A DNA stretch of 64,000 nucleotides from Halorubrum sp. GN11_10-6_MGM. GTDB lineage: Archaea; Halobacteriota; Halobacteria; Halobacteriales; Haloferacaceae. The position numbers were made by a program, and so were the translations under genes. The notes beneath the pieces are model-generated. The model saw only the letters and a program-made list of their open reading frames with translations, searched no databases and was not told where the DNA came from. Where the stretch lies: assembly GCF_005435165.1 (NCBI RefSeq), contig NZ_SGUC01000011.1:1-64000 (forward strand), given 5' to 3'. Shown in pieces: positions 1 to 8,906 of the stretch; position 1 is the stretch's first letter, and every line of letters begins with the position of its first letter.

Positions 1-240
1 GGTCTCCCCGACGAACAACGCCGCAGAGAACGCACTCCGTGAACCCGTTGTTCTCCGGAAAATCATCGGAACGCTTCGTAATGACCGAGGAATGTTCGTC
101 CACGAGACAGTCTTGTCCCTGCTGGCGACGTGGCGCCAGCAGGGACGCAATCCTTACGACGAACTCAGGCGAGTTGTCCGCGACAACGAGATGATCTCAC
201 GGGATCAAGCTGCTCCGATTGTTGAGTCTTCAGGGTAAAC
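1..240 (+). mobile_element. IS66-type insertion sequence, right end only
   Basis: The window opens inside an insertion sequence whose transposase reads rightward. Its stop codon lies only a few bases from the point where the interrupted restriction gene begins, so the right terminus is close to position 240. The exact boundary cannot be fixed because the left end, its inverted repeat and the target duplication lie outside the window. IS66 elements usually make 8-bp target duplications (family knowledge). The end is inserted in the C-terminal coding part of the neighbouring type IIG gene. Confidence 0.7.
2..238 (+). CDS. IS66-family transposase, C-terminal fragment
   Basis: This is an open frame from the window edge to a TAA at 236-238, encoding 78 residues of a transposase C-terminus. 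The fragment starts with the NNAAENALR motif, which matches the conserved NNxAExALR region near the end of IS66 transposases (DDE catalytic domain). It continues with an RKIIGTLRNDRG segment and a WRQQGRNPYDELRRV tail like that of haloarchaeal IS66 elements. The start and the catalytic acidic residues are off the window. The stop overlaps the end of the convergent restriction gene by 9 bp, showing that the transposase reads almost to the end of the element. Confidence 0.75.
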   Translation, partial: VSPTNNAAENALREPVVLRKIIGTLRNDRGMFVHETVLSLLATWRQQGRNPYDELRRVVRDNEMISRDQAAPIVESSG

Positions 241-3139
241 ACGTACCATCTATGTTTTGGAGCAATTCCAATTCCTTGAGACCTGAGCCATAGCGTATCT
301 GATGTCCCGGCGTCTCGTGGAACGTAGACTGGTCGACTGTCTTCGGATTAGAAGTCCGATGCCTTGTTTTGATGAAGTCCTCGTCAATCGATATTGGCTT
401 GGATTCTACCGCTGAATCAGTTTTTGAGATGATTGGGACAATCGTCTGTCTCGATACGCCTGAGAAGACATTAACATCTCCAGATGGTGCGACAGTTTTA
501 ATGTCAGAATTAGTTAAAAAGAGATCCCTAACTGGCTCCGCATACTTTTCCCTTGAGAATGCGTTTGGAATAATAAATGATAGATACCCTTCATTTCGGA
601 TTAGAGAATAGGATTTGAGCAAGAAAGGCACATAGAGATCCCAGTGGCCTTCTAGAACCTCAGAAAATGGATTTGTCCCATTGATACCATCACGGAGTGA
701 TCCTCCTACATCCGACTCCGTCATTTGCCAAGCATTCACCCAAGGCGGGTTCCCGACAACCGCGTCGAACCCTGCCTCGCCCATCCTCTCGCCTTCCGAA
801 TCGAAGAACACCTCGGGGAACTCCAGTTCCCAGTGGAAGAAGTCCTGCTCGTCGGCCGTCGCCTGTGCCGCTTTGAACCACGGCTCCTCGCGGATCTCCG
901 CCCAATCGTCCTCGTCTTCGATCGCACCGGCCATCTGCTCGTAGGCGTCCTCGGGCACGTCGACGCCGAACTCCTCGGCGGTGTGGACGTTCGCCAACTC
1001 GAAGAGTCGCTTGTAGAGGGGATCGTCCCGGATCTCGTGGTACAGATCCTCCATCGATTTGATCTCGTCGAGCGTCTCGTTGTCGTACGCGAGTAAGTCC
1101 GCCATCAGGTCCATCACGTGTTCGAGCGTGTCCTGCCGAACGCGAGCGAACGCCTGTGTGAGCGTGATCTGCCCGTCGTCGTCGCCCGGTCCGTCGTCGC
1201 TCAGGACCTCCGTGATGTCGCTCCCGACGAGCGAGTTCCCCGGCTTCACGTGGTGATCGAGGAACGCCAGCGGCTGATCCGCCGCGAGCGTCTCCAGCCA
1301 CATCGAGAGCTTCGACAGCTCGACCGCCATCTCGTTGATGTCGACGCCGTAGATGACCTCTTTCGAGATCTGCCGCCGGATGTGCTGTTCGTCTAAGAAC
1401 CCGCCCTGCTCGTCGAGCGCCCGCACCTCGTCCATCACCTGCTTCGAGAGGTAGCCCGTCGCCTTCGTGAGGAAGTGCCCGGACCCCATCGCCGGATCGA
1501 GGACGCTCAACTCCTGAACCCGGTTGAAGAACTCCGCGGCGTACTCGACCGTCTCGGGTTCGTAGTCCTCCGCGCGGAGGTCCTCGTGAATCTCGTCGAG
1601 CAGAGGATCGATCGTCTCCTCGACGATGTACGTCACGACGTAGTCCGGCGTGTAGTACGCGCCCGTCGCCTTCCGCTCGCCGTCGTCGTTGACGACGTAC
1701 AGCCCGCCCTCGTCGACGACTTCGACCGCCTCCGAGACGGACACCTCGTCACCCGACTTCCAGACCTGTCCGCCGTCCTCCGAGACCGCGGCGACGCCCT
1801 CCGGCCCCGCGATCCGGAACTCGTGTTCGAGCAGGCCCTCGTAGATCGACCCGAGGTGCCGCGTGTCGAGGTCGGCGTAGTCGGCGGGGACGTGCTCGCC
1901 CGCCTCGTTCTCCGTCGTCGACAGCCAGTAGACCACCTCCGCGATGTACGGGTCTTTCACCTCGTTCTCGGTCAGGAACGCGTGGTCCTCGCGACTGAAC
2001 AGCCCGCCGTTGTACGGCGGGATGTCGAGGTCCTCTTCGCCCTCGTCGATCAGCTCGAACAGCTCCGTGAGCCGTCCCCAGATCGACGACGAGTACTGAC
2101 TGAACTCGCGATCGAACGCCGCGCCCGACTCGACGTCGAGCCCGTCGACCTCGTCGAGGATCTCCTCGCGCTTCGCTTCGAGGCTGAAGTACTCCTGGTA
2201 CTCCTCGCTGGCTGCCGGGTCGTCGGGGTCGATCAGCCCCCGCGACTCGGCGTAGAGGACGAACATCAACCGGTAGAGCAGCACCAGCGACTGCTCTTTC
2301 AGCTCGTCGGCGCTGAGCCCGTCCTCGTCGTCGGGATCGATTTCGAGGTCGTTCGACTCGACGAACCCCTTCCCGAGGACGCGGAGCGCCCGGAACACGT
2401 TGTCTTGGAGGTCTTCTCCGAGTTCCTGTGCCGCGGTCTCGGACTCGGACCACACGTCGTCGAGGAACGAACTCCCCGCCGTCTCGACGAACGCACCGGG
2501 CCGGAAGAAGACGTAGAAGTACTTGAACGCCTCTAGGTTCCCGCTTTCGAGGATCTCGGGCAGGTCGACCTCGTAGTAGGTTTGGGTCTCGTAGTCCTTC
2601 GTCCCGTAGAGCCGCCACTTCTTCCCGTCGGTGAGGATCCCCCAGTTGAGGTCGCCGGGAGTCCGTTCGAGGTAGAACTTGATCTGGTGTGACGCGTCGC
2701 GGTACGACCGCTGTTCGGAGAAGAACTTCTCGAAGTCGGCGTCCCACTGCTTCGCTTCGAGAATCGACAGCGCCCGGGAGAAGTGGCCTTCCGTGCCGCT
2801 GTCGAGCGCCTGTTTGGCGCTCTCGCGGCGCGTGTCCGGATTCTCGAAGAGCAGTCGGTCGACGTAGCCACCGCCGTCCGGGAGCGTCACCTCGGAACTC
2901 GTGCCGTACCCGAGGATGTCGAGGACCTCGGCGATCCACGTGTCGATCAGTTCGTCTTCCTTGTAGGAGGGCAAGAGGGCGCCCTCCCGGTTCCAGAGGT
3001 CGCGGATCTGCTCGAACGCTTCCTCGGCTTCCGCGTCACAGTCCCACGCGTCGAGGTCGGCGACGCGCTCGTCGAGATAGTAGCCGGAGAAGAGGCTGGA
3101 GTTCCGGTAGGGTCCGCTCCCGAGCGTCGCTTGACTCAT
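230..3139 (-). CDS. Type IIG restriction-modification enzyme, 3' truncated by IS
   Basis: This is a single-chain nuclease and adenine-N6 methyltransferase of the Eco57I/type IIG kind. The N-terminal part carries a PD-(D/E)xK-like site (D94, then E128-A-K130). The methylase part has the SAM-binding motif DPAMGSGHF starting at D548, preceded by a TGAYYTP block, and the catalytic NPPW at 797-800. Relatives I remember are about 1,300 residues with a C-terminal target recognition domain. This frame has 969 residues and ends in codons belonging to the insertion sequence, so much of that domain is missing. The last third is visibly richer in A+T than the rest. Catalytic motifs are intact, but specificity and therefore activity are probably lost. 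Confidence 0.8.
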   Translation of the reverse strand: MSQATLGSGPYRNSSLFSGYYLDERVADLDAWDCDAEAEEAFEQIRDLWNREGALLPSYKEDELIDTWIAEVLDILGYGTSSEVTLPDGGGYVDRLLFENPDTRRESAKQALDSGTEGHFSRALSILEAKQWDADFEKFFSEQRSYRDASHQIKFYLERTPGDLNWGILTDGKKWRLYGTKDYETQTYYEVDLPEILESGNLEAFKYFYVFFRPGAFVETAGSSFLDDVWSESETAAQELGEDLQDNVFRALRVLGKGFVESNDLEIDPDDEDGLSADELKEQSLVLLYRLMFVLYAESRGLIDPDDPAASEEYQEYFSLEAKREEILDEVDGLDVESGAAFDREFSQYSSSIWGRLTELFELIDEGEEDLDIPPYNGGLFSREDHAFLTENEVKDPYIAEVVYWLSTTENEAGEHVPADYADLDTRHLGSIYEGLLEHEFRIAGPEGVAAVSEDGGQVWKSGDEVSVSEAVEVVDEGGLYVVNDDGERKATGAYYTPDYVVTYIVEETIDPLLDEIHEDLRAEDYEPETVEYAAEFFNRVQELSVLDPAMGSGHFLTKATGYLSKQVMDEVRALDEQGGFLDEQHIRRQISKEVIYGVDINEMAVELSKLSMWLETLAADQPLAFLDHHVKPGNSLVGSDITEVLSDDGPGDDDGQITLTQAFARVRQDTLEHVMDLMADLLAYDNETLDEIKSMEDLYHEIRDDPLYKRLFELANVHTAEEFGVDVPEDAYEQMAGAIEDEDDWAEIREEPWFKAAQATADEQDFFHWELEFPEVFFDSEGERMGEAGFDAVVGNPPWVNAWQMTESDVGGSLRDGINGTNPFSEVLEGHWDLYVPFLLKSYSLIRNEGYLSFIIPNAFSREKYAEPVRDLFLTNSDIKTVAPSGDVNVFSGVSRQTIVPIISKTDSAVESKPISIDEDFIKTRHRTSNPKTVDQSTFHETPGHQIRYGSGLKELELLQNIDGTCLP

Positions 3140-3165
3140 TGAATATCAAACCCACACGTCAGCGC

Positions 3166-3175
3166 GATTAAATAG
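3166..3175 (-). promoter_or_regulatory. TATA box of the type IIG gene
   Basis: On the minus strand CTATTTAATC lies about 27-36 bp before the ATG at 3139. That spacing puts transcription start at or next to the start codon, giving a leaderless mRNA as is common in haloarchaea. Confidence 0.5.
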
Positions 3176-3283
3176 ATGACGGAGAAGGTCACAGGTTCTG
3201 ATCTGTCGCGAGCCGGGACCGAGACGAGGCTCCCGGACAGCGGTTAGAACTGATCCCACGGCGCCAACTCGGTCGTCAGCCAG

Positions 3284-3580
3284 CTACGTCTCCTCGTCGG
3301 ACGGCGGCCGCTTCGAGAGCCGATCGAACCGGTCCTGTGCCGCCTCTGCTCGACGCTCCGTCCGCTCTGGCTCGTACGAGGCGGACTCGATACGCCCCTC
3401 GCTGAGAACCACCGAGAGGATCGCGTCCGCGTGCCGTCCGTCCGACGGGAGCCGCGAGGCCTCCAGCACCGCGTTCCCGATCTCGCCGCCGTCGCGCTCG
3501 AAGAACACCGTCGCGAGCCCGTCCTCGACGCTGTCGACGACCGCGGTGTACTCGCCGTCGGGGAGGTCGATATCGGTCAT
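3284..3580 (-). CDS. DUF3006 domain protein
   Basis: This 98-residue acidic protein begins MTDIDLPDGEYTAVVDSVED and contains the small beta-rich DUF3006 pattern with an AxVFFERDGGE segment. Its ATG overlaps the stop codon of the upstream metallo-hydrolase gene (ATGA at 3577-3580), so the two are translationally coupled. A longer open frame extends into the upstream gene, but the overlap and codon character favour this start. DUF3006 genes often sit beside ComEC/Rec2-type beta-lactamase-fold genes, as here. Function is unknown. Confidence 0.8.
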   Translation of the reverse strand: MTDIDLPDGEYTAVVDSVEDGLATVFFERDGGEIGNAVLEASRLPSDGRHADAILSVVLSEGRIESASYEPERTERRAEAAQDRFDRLSKRPPSDEET

Positions 3581-5034
3581 TCGTCGCTCACCTCCAAGAC
3601 GTGTTCCCCGTCGGCGTTCGAGAGCGTCACCGTGTCGCCGGCGTTGTTCCAGATCGGCGAGCCCGCTCCCCAGTACAGGTCGGTGTCCGTGTCCGTGCCG
3701 CTGCCCGTCCGGAGCGTCACGGTCGCGCCCGCGTCGAGCGTGAATCCCTGCGGGAACTCGTAGCTGTGCGACGCCTCGTCTTCGACGGTCCACCCGGACA
3801 GGTCGATCGCCTCGTCGCCCGCGTTCTCGAAGACCACGTACTCGTCGTTGAGGTTCGCCCCGTCGTCGCCCTCGGCGTCCGCGTTGATCGCCGCGACCGC
3901 CAGCGCCGCGGCCGGGTCGGTCGAGGTCGTCTCGTCGTCACTGCCGGTACCGTCGGTGTCGCCGGTGTCGTCGCCGCCGTCGTCAGTGCCGTCTCCGGAG
4001 CCGGCGCCGACCGGGTCACCGCCGAGCCGAGCGCGTTCGACGACTCCGCCGCTCGTGCCCGGCTCGATCGGCTCGGCGTCGCGGATCGCCAGCGGGTCAG
4101 TGGGCGCGTCGCGTTGCGTCCGCACGGAGACGCCGTTCCCGTCGCTCACGAGGACGATGTTCCCGTGCGTGGCGGTCCAGTACGTCGGAATCGACCGGTC
4201 CGCGAAGCGCTGGAGGACCTCCTCCGTCGGGTGTCCGTACTGCGAGTCGTACGCGCTCGACATGACGACCGCCTGCGGCGCTACCGCGTCGACGAACGGC
4301 CCGCTCGACGAGCTCGACGAGCCGTGGTGCCCGGCCTTCAACACCGTCGACCCTAACGCCGCGCCGTACGTGTCGATCATGTACTCCTCCTGGTCGTCTT
4401 CGGCGTCGCCGGACAGCATGAAGCTCGTCTCGCCGTGCGTGAGCTTGAGCACGATGCTGTTCTCGTTGCGCGCTTCGCTTTCGAGGTACGGCTCGGGCGG
4501 TCCGAGCACGTCGACGTCGACCGCACCGAACGAGACCGTGTCTCCCTCGCGCGTCTCGTACAGCGTCACGTCGTGTTCCTCGACGGCGTCGAGGTACTCG
4601 GCGTACGTCTGCGTGCTCGCGGCGATTCCGGGGTCGTAGACGGCGCCGATCCCGTCGGCCTCCGTCTCGAAGTACTCGATGATCGCCGCGTTGCCGCCGA
4701 TGTGGTCGGCGTCGTTGTGCGAGGTGACGAGGTGGTCGATGCGCGTGACGTCGTGTCGCCGGAGGTACTCCAGCACGTACTCGCCGTCGTCGTTGTAGTG
4801 ACCCGTATCGACGAGCATCGTCTCGCCCTCCGGCCCGATAACGAGCGTACTGACTGATTGGCCGACGTTGATGTAGTGGACTTCGAGGGTCCCGTTCGCC
4901 GTTTCACCCGTCGCCTCGTCGCCCGTGTCCGATCCGGTCGGTGCCTGCTCGCCGGGTACTGCGCCGGCACATCCCGCGAGGAAGATGATCCCCACAATCA
5001 GGAGGATCTTGAACGCACCTCCTGTTCGTTTCAT
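3577..5034 (-). CDS. ComEC/Rec2-like MBL-fold lipoprotein with lamin-tail domain
   Basis: This predicted extracytoplasmic metallo-hydrolase has 485 residues. The N-terminus is a lipoprotein signal with an LAGC lipobox near residue 22. The metallo-beta-lactamase fold follows with metal-binding HNDADHIGG, LSGDAE and GHHGS, as in the C-terminal domain of ComEC. A low-complexity Gly/Asp/Thr linker (around residues 335-370) leads to a C-terminal lamin-tail domain (NDEYVVFENAG, LSGWTVEDE), a module common on secreted nucleases. It may act on extracellular nucleic acid (inference). No membrane channel part of ComEC is present. It is followed by the overlapping DUF3006 gene. Confidence 0.85.
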   Translation of the reverse strand: MKRTGGAFKILLIVGIIFLAGCAGAVPGEQAPTGSDTGDEATGETANGTLEVHYINVGQSVSTLVIGPEGETMLVDTGHYNDDGEYVLEYLRRHDVTRIDHLVTSHNDADHIGGNAAIIEYFETEADGIGAVYDPGIAASTQTYAEYLDAVEEHDVTLYETREGDTVSFGAVDVDVLGPPEPYLESEARNENSIVLKLTHGETSFMLSGDAEDDQEEYMIDTYGAALGSTVLKAGHHGSSSSSSGPFVDAVAPQAVVMSSAYDSQYGHPTEEVLQRFADRSIPTYWTATHGNIVLVSDGNGVSVRTQRDAPTDPLAIRDAEPIEPGTSGGVVERARLGGDPVGAGSGDGTDDGGDDTGDTDGTGSDDETTSTDPAAALAVAAINADAEGDDGANLNDEYVVFENAGDEAIDLSGWTVEDEASHSYEFPQGFTLDAGATVTLRTGSGTDTDTDLYWGAGSPIWNNAGDTVTLSNADGEHVLEVSDE

Positions 5035-5187
5035 GTCTTGTTAATATCCCACACCGGCAAAGAGGTATGTATCCGTTAATTACCCACACGTGAGCGAATC
5101 GAAACCTCCCTGTGGGATCGGGGCGGGCGACAGACAGCAGAAAAGCGAGCCGACACCGATTGTCTAATACCCCGCTCGACTCGCAGC

Positions 5188-5405
5188 TCAGTTGTCTGAG
5201 GGCTGTGCGGGGAGCGCGATCTCGCCGTCGTGGAGGCCGATACCGACGGCGCTGCCGCGGCTGATGCGACGGGGGCAGTACACCCGAAGCAGCGGTGTGC
5301 GACGCCGCCTTCGTCGCCGAAGACGGCATGGAATCTATCAGTTACGTGACCGTCACAGAACCGGCACTGCCCGGTGTCGTCGGAACCGCCGATCTGGCGG
5401 TTCAT
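5188..5405 (-). CDS. Small zinc-finger protein (DUF7563-like), apparent frameshift
   Basis: The frame from ATG 5403-5405 has a four-cysteine zinc finger: CRFC at residues 14-17 and CFGC about 25 residues later, with an HVTDRFHAVFGD core typical of haloarchaeal DUF7563 proteins (recalled). After CFGCTAP this frame loses any family likeness and runs on to 5076. The -1 frame instead reads RRISRGSAVGIG and ends at a TGA at 5188-5190, which matches the usual end of such proteins. One extra base in the G5 run at 5271-5275 would join the two. The end given here is that of the restored frame. It is either a real frameshift or a homopolymer sequencing error. Confidence 0.55.
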
Positions 5406-5483
5406 AGCGCACCCCCAGAACGCTGTTTTCGGGCGTTAGATGGTTCTGAGGCTGCTGATAATGAGAAGCAGTCAGAATTTTTA

Positions 5484-5554
5484 TGGGACCGCTGAGAGTC
5501 GAACTCAGGTCATACGGACCCCATCCGCATAGGATACCACTACCCCACGGTCCC
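5484..5554 (-). tRNA. tRNA-Pro (anticodon GGG)
   Basis: The minus strand folds as a cloverleaf. The acceptor stem is GGGACCG (5554-5548) with CGGTCCC (5491-5485) and discriminator A. The anticodon stem TGCGG/CCGTA closes the seven-base loop ATGGGGT, which puts GGG at positions 34-36. The T arm has the usual GTTCGACTC loop region. CCA is not encoded and there is no intron. It lies downstream of, and on the same strand as, the AstE-like gene. Confidence 0.93.
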
Positions 5555-5600
5555 TGACTACACGCTGACGAACGGCGGTCCGGTAATTAAGGACTTCGCT

Positions 5601-6788
5601 TCACTCCTCGTCGGCGTCCCTCGGGGCCACGAGGTCGCCGTCGTCCCGGACCGCGAGGCTCCCGATCGGATCGCCCTCGTAGACGGCGAGTCCCTCGCAC
5701 CGACCGAGGACGTACCCGTCGCGGTCGGCGGGGACCGTCGCTCGCGCTTCGCCCGCGGGCTTGACGACGTCCGCGAGGACGTCGCCTTCGTCGAACGCGT
5801 CGCCGGCCGCGACGCGGTGCCGAACGATCCCGGACACGTCGGCCGTCGGCCCGCGGAAGCGCCGCACGGGGAACTCGACGGGTGCGGGTTCGACGCCGCC
5901 GCCGGGCTCGTCGACCGACTGGGGGACGGCTTCGAGCTCCAGCAGCCCGAGTTCGACGGCGACGCCGACCGCGCCCGCGACGCCCGCGTCGAGGAGAGCG
6001 TCGTCGACGACGCTGGGTGCGCCCAACTCCGCCGTGAACGCCGGGACGCCCGCCTCGTTGAGGACCGCGCCCGCGGTCGACCGCTGGAGGTTCTCCTCGA
6101 CGTATTCGGCCGCGGGGTACTCGCGGACGACCGGGAGCCCGAAGGCGTCGACCAGCCGGCCGAGGTCCGCCGAGAGCGCGGCCGCTTCGGACTCGCTCCG
6201 TCGGTCGCCGTAGAGGACGCGGTCGCGGATGGCGAAGGGCTCGCTGCCGACGCCCGCCGTGTGGCAGTCGATCAGCGCGTCCGCGGCGGCGTTCGTTCCG
6301 GCCGTCTCGACGGGAACGTCGTTCGCGTCGGCCGGGGAGTCGCCCGTGATCGCGGCGTACAGCCGGGCGTCGATCCGCTCCTGAAGCTCCGGGGGACGGG
6401 CCGACTCCGCGTCGGCGTCCGGAAAGTGACGGTTCGGGTCCTCGTCGGCGTAGTACGTCTCCCTCGCGTTCCGACGCAGTCCCGCCGGGGAGACCACGGG
6501 CACCGCGACGACCGCGCCCGCGAGGTCGGCGAGCCCCTCGCCGAAGGCCGCGACCGCGTCCTGAACGACCGCGACGCCGGTCGCCTCGTCGCCGTGGACG
6601 CCGCCCGTGAGCCAGAGCGTCGGTCCGTCGGCGGCCCCGTTCGCGACGACGACCGGGAGCCGCTCCGAACCCCCGGTCGGGAGATCCGCGACCGTGAGCC
6701 ACCCCCGATCGACCGCGCCCGGCGCGGCGCTCGCGCTGCCGACTTCCACCCGTCCGCCGTCGTCCCCGCCCGCACCCGAATCGATCAT
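5601..6788 (-). CDS. Succinylglutamate desuccinylase/aspartoacylase (AstE/AspA) family protein
   Basis: This is a zinc carboxypeptidase-fold amidohydrolase of 395 residues. Visible zinc and catalytic motifs are HGDEAT (the HxxE ligands), NPAG-type substrate residues replaced by RRNARETYY, DCHTAG (third ligand) and TAELG (catalytic glutamate). The C-terminal part carries a lipoyl-like beta barrel (VRHRVAAGDAFDEGDVLAD), common in this family. The start is the ATG at 6788, just after the cbf5 stop (gap 22 bp); a longer frame would run into cbf5. The substrate is probably an N-acylated amino acid or a similar amide, but the exact one cannot be read from sequence. Confidence 0.8.
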   Translation of the reverse strand: MIDSGAGGDDGGRVEVGSASAAPGAVDRGWLTVADLPTGGSERLPVVVANGAADGPTLWLTGGVHGDEATGVAVVQDAVAAFGEGLADLAGAVVAVPVVSPAGLRRNARETYYADEDPNRHFPDADAESARPPELQERIDARLYAAITGDSPADANDVPVETAGTNAAADALIDCHTAGVGSEPFAIRDRVLYGDRRSESEAAALSADLGRLVDAFGLPVVREYPAAEYVEENLQRSTAGAVLNEAGVPAFTAELGAPSVVDDALLDAGVAGAVGVAVELGLLELEAVPQSVDEPGGGVEPAPVEFPVRRFRGPTADVSGIVRHRVAAGDAFDEGDVLADVVKPAGEARATVPADRDGYVLGRCEGLAVYEGDPIGSLAVRDDGDLVAPRDADEE

Positions 6789-6810
6789 ACCTGTATCCGG
6801 GGTAGCGGGT

Positions 6811-7815
6811 TCATAAAAGAACGCGCTCCAAGGCGACGACCGTCCCGGCGTCGGCGTCGGGATCGCCGACGACTCGCCCGAGACAGACCGCAGTCCCGTC
6901 GGGGGTGAAACACGCGACGAGCGGCGGCTCGGAGTCGCCGGTGTCCTCGCCGGCATCTTCTGTGTCGCCTCGCAGGGCCGCGTCATCGGCGTCGATAACC
7001 CCGGGGGCGTAGACGGGTGCCCCGGTCGCGACGCTGCGCGCGGCCGACCCCGCGATCGTCACCGCGGGGAGGTGCGTCAGGGCGTCCTCGGCCGGCCGGA
7101 CGACCTCGCGGAGGAACCTGTCGTCGCCGTCTTCGGCCCACGTGAGCGCGTCCACCAAGTCCTGGAGCGTACGGAGATCGCGGTCGTCGAACGGGTCGGT
7201 GGCGGTGCGCCGGAGGTGACCCATGTGCGCGCCGACACCGGTCGCGAGCCCGATGTCGTGACACAGCTTCCGCACGTACGTCCCCGACTCGCACCGGATC
7301 CGGAGGAGGGCCTTCCGGCCGTCGACCTCCAGCACGTCGAGGTCGTGGACCGTCCGCGTCCGGAGTCGTCGGCTGACGGCGCTCTTCCGCGGCGGCTTCT
7401 GGTAGATCTCGTCCTCGAACTCCGCGACCACGTCTCGGAAGTCCGCCGGTGGAGATCCGTGGAGCTCCAGCACCGCGACGTACTCCTTGGTGCCTTCAAG
7501 GAACACCTGCGCCATGCGCGTCGCGTCGCCGGTCAGCGTGGGGAGACAGCCGGTGACCTTCGGATCGAGCGTGCCGGAGTGAGCGACGCCGCCGGTGGAG
7601 GGACCATCCGGGTCGAGCGCCGCGAGCGTCTCGTCGACGGCGTCGCGCACCCACGCGGACACCTGGTGCGAGGAGGGGCCGGCCGGCTTGTCGAGGTTGA
7701 CGACGCCGAACCGAAGCAGCTCGGGCACCGAGCGCTCGCCGGGCGGGGCTCTGAGTGGCCCCGCCTCGTCGGCGGCGGCGTCGGTGGGAGCGTCGGCGTC
7801 GGAGTCGTCTGTCAT
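6811..7815 (-). CDS. cbf5: RNA-guided tRNA/rRNA pseudouridine synthase Cbf5 (TruB family)
   Basis: This is the catalytic subunit of the archaeal H/ACA ribonucleoprotein, which isomerises uridine to pseudouridine in rRNA and can act on tRNA U55. The TruB signature NLDKPAGPSSH starts at residue 40 and catalytic D85 lies in HSGTLDPKVTG. A KPPRKSAVSRRLRTR thumb region and a C-terminal PUA domain (VTIAGSAARSVATGAPVYAPG onward) follow. The length of 334 matches the archaeal form. The first 30 residues are an acidic Ala/Asp tail typical of halophiles. The cmk gene ends 21 bp upstream, so they are probably one transcript. Confidence 0.93.
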   Translation of the reverse strand: MTDDSDADAPTDAAADEAGPLRAPPGERSVPELLRFGVVNLDKPAGPSSHQVSAWVRDAVDETLAALDPDGPSTGGVAHSGTLDPKVTGCLPTLTGDATRMAQVFLEGTKEYVAVLELHGSPPADFRDVVAEFEDEIYQKPPRKSAVSRRLRTRTVHDLDVLEVDGRKALLRIRCESGTYVRKLCHDIGLATGVGAHMGHLRRTATDPFDDRDLRTLQDLVDALTWAEDGDDRFLREVVRPAEDALTHLPAVTIAGSAARSVATGAPVYAPGVIDADDAALRGDTEDAGEDTGDSEPPLVACFTPDGTAVCLGRVVGDPDADAGTVVALERVLL

Positions 7816-7836
7816 GAGGTTGGCGGCGGGTGCGGC

Positions 7837-8415
7837 TCAGAAGTCGTAGACGACGCCCTCGACGGGCGCCTTCCCCTCGTCGTCGTCGGGGTCGTACGCC
7901 TCGACGGTCGCGACGAGGACGTCGAGGAAGCGCTCGGGCCCCCAGCGGGCGGTGTTGTACGCGGCGTCGTAGATCGACAGATCCTCGATGTCGATGTTGT
8001 AGTACTCGCGGTACCGCTTGCTCTCGGAGGTCTCGCGGCGCTCCGTCTCCGTTCGCGCGCGGTCGACGGGCTTCGCCTCGCGCTCCGCGATCCGCTCGGC
8101 GCGGACCGACAGCGGCGCGTCGAACCAGAACCGGAAGTCGGCGTGGTCGGCCGCGAGCCATCCGGCGAGCCGCGATTCGAGGACGATGTCGTCGCGCTCG
8201 ACGGCGATCTCGCGGAGCCGGCGGTCGAGGTCGCGGTCGATCTGGGGGTCCTCCTCGGCGAACTCGTTGAACTCGACCGGCGTCATGTCGCGTTCGGCCG
8301 CCATCTCGCGGAAGATGTCGCCGCCGGAGACGTGCCCGAGGTCGAGCGCGTCTGCCAGTTGGACGGCGTTGGTGCTCTTCCCGCTCCCTGGCGGGCCGGA
8401 GACGGTGATCAACAT
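7837..8415 (-). CDS. cmk: Archaeal (d)CMP kinase
   Basis: This kinase phosphorylates CMP and dCMP with ATP in pyrimidine nucleotide synthesis. It has 192 residues. The P-loop GPPGSGKST is at residues 7-15, followed by an NMP-binding segment ([10 protein letters not shown]) and a lid with [19 protein letters not shown]. The ATG at 8415 gives the correct N-terminus [10 protein letters not shown]; the open frame continues upstream without family likeness. In archaea cmk commonly neighbours cbf5, as here. Confidence 0.93.
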   Translation of the reverse strand: MLITVSGPPGSGKSTNAVQLADALDLGHVSGGDIFREMAAERDMTPVEFNEFAEEDPQIDRDLDRRLREIAVERDDIVLESRLAGWLAADHADFRFWFDAPLSVRAERIAEREAKPVDRARTETERRETSESKRYREYYNIDIEDLSIYDAAYNTARWGPERFLDVLVATVEAYDPDDDEGKAPVEGVVYDF

Positions 8416-8513
8416 ATCACCACTGCGCGGGTGCCGTTCAAAACGGTTGTCGTTCGACGGCGCGACGGGGCGCTCGGACTCGGAGGGCCGATCGGACGGG
8501 GACGGCGGCCCGC

Positions 8514-8906
8514 TCACTCCTCGCCGTCGGCCGTCGCGGCGGTCATCGACCAGACCGCGACGAGGCCGAGCAGGACCGCGGGAACGAGCGGGAGCGCGAG
8601 GTACGTCGCGAAGAAGGGGAGGCCGAACCAGCCCGCGGCGTACGGATACACGTAGATGATCCCCGGGATGACGAGGGCGCAGGTGAAGATCGCCGCCGTC
8701 AGCGCCCATCCCTTGCGACCGAAGCCGTCGGCGGCGGGTTCGTCGGCGTCGACGGTCGGGTCCCGCGAGCCGTCGCCACCGCTGTCGGCGAGGCCGGCAC
8801 CGCCCTCGGCGCCGGGGACGTGGACGTAGCCGCCGTCGGTGGTGCCGTCGGCGGTCGCATCTGCGTCGGCAGTCGCGTCCGCGCCGGCGTCGGTTTCAGA
8901 GCTCAC
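8514..8906 (-). CDS. Hypothetical two-helix membrane protein
   Basis: This protein has about 130 residues. An Ala/Asp/Thr-rich acidic N-terminal half is followed by two hydrophobic segments (around residues 74-98 and 100-126). No domain is recognised. The start is uncertain: an ATG at 8942 would overlap the upstream oxidoreductase by 47 bp, while the GTG at 8904-8906 overlaps that gene's stop by a few bases (GTGAGCTCTGA), as in translational coupling. The GTG is chosen. It sits between an oxidoreductase and cmk on the same strand. Confidence 0.6.
   Translation of the reverse strand: MSSETDAGADATADADATADGTTDGGYVHVPGAEGGAGLADSGGDGSRDPTVDADEPAADGFGRKGWALTAAIFTCALVIPGIIYVYPYAAGWFGLPFFATYLALPLVPAVLLGLVAVWSMTAATADGEE

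Noticed and set aside
369-611. 80-residue plus-strand frame inside the restriction gene 3' part
   Set aside because: It lies wholly antisense to the methylase frame, which continues with family-like sequence there; no promoter or motif supports it.
1475-2536. 353-residue open frame on the plus strand opposite the restriction gene
   Set aside because: It is an antisense shadow of a GC-rich coding region: Arg/Val/Leu-rich composition, no domain, and the opposite frame has clear nuclease and methylase motifs.
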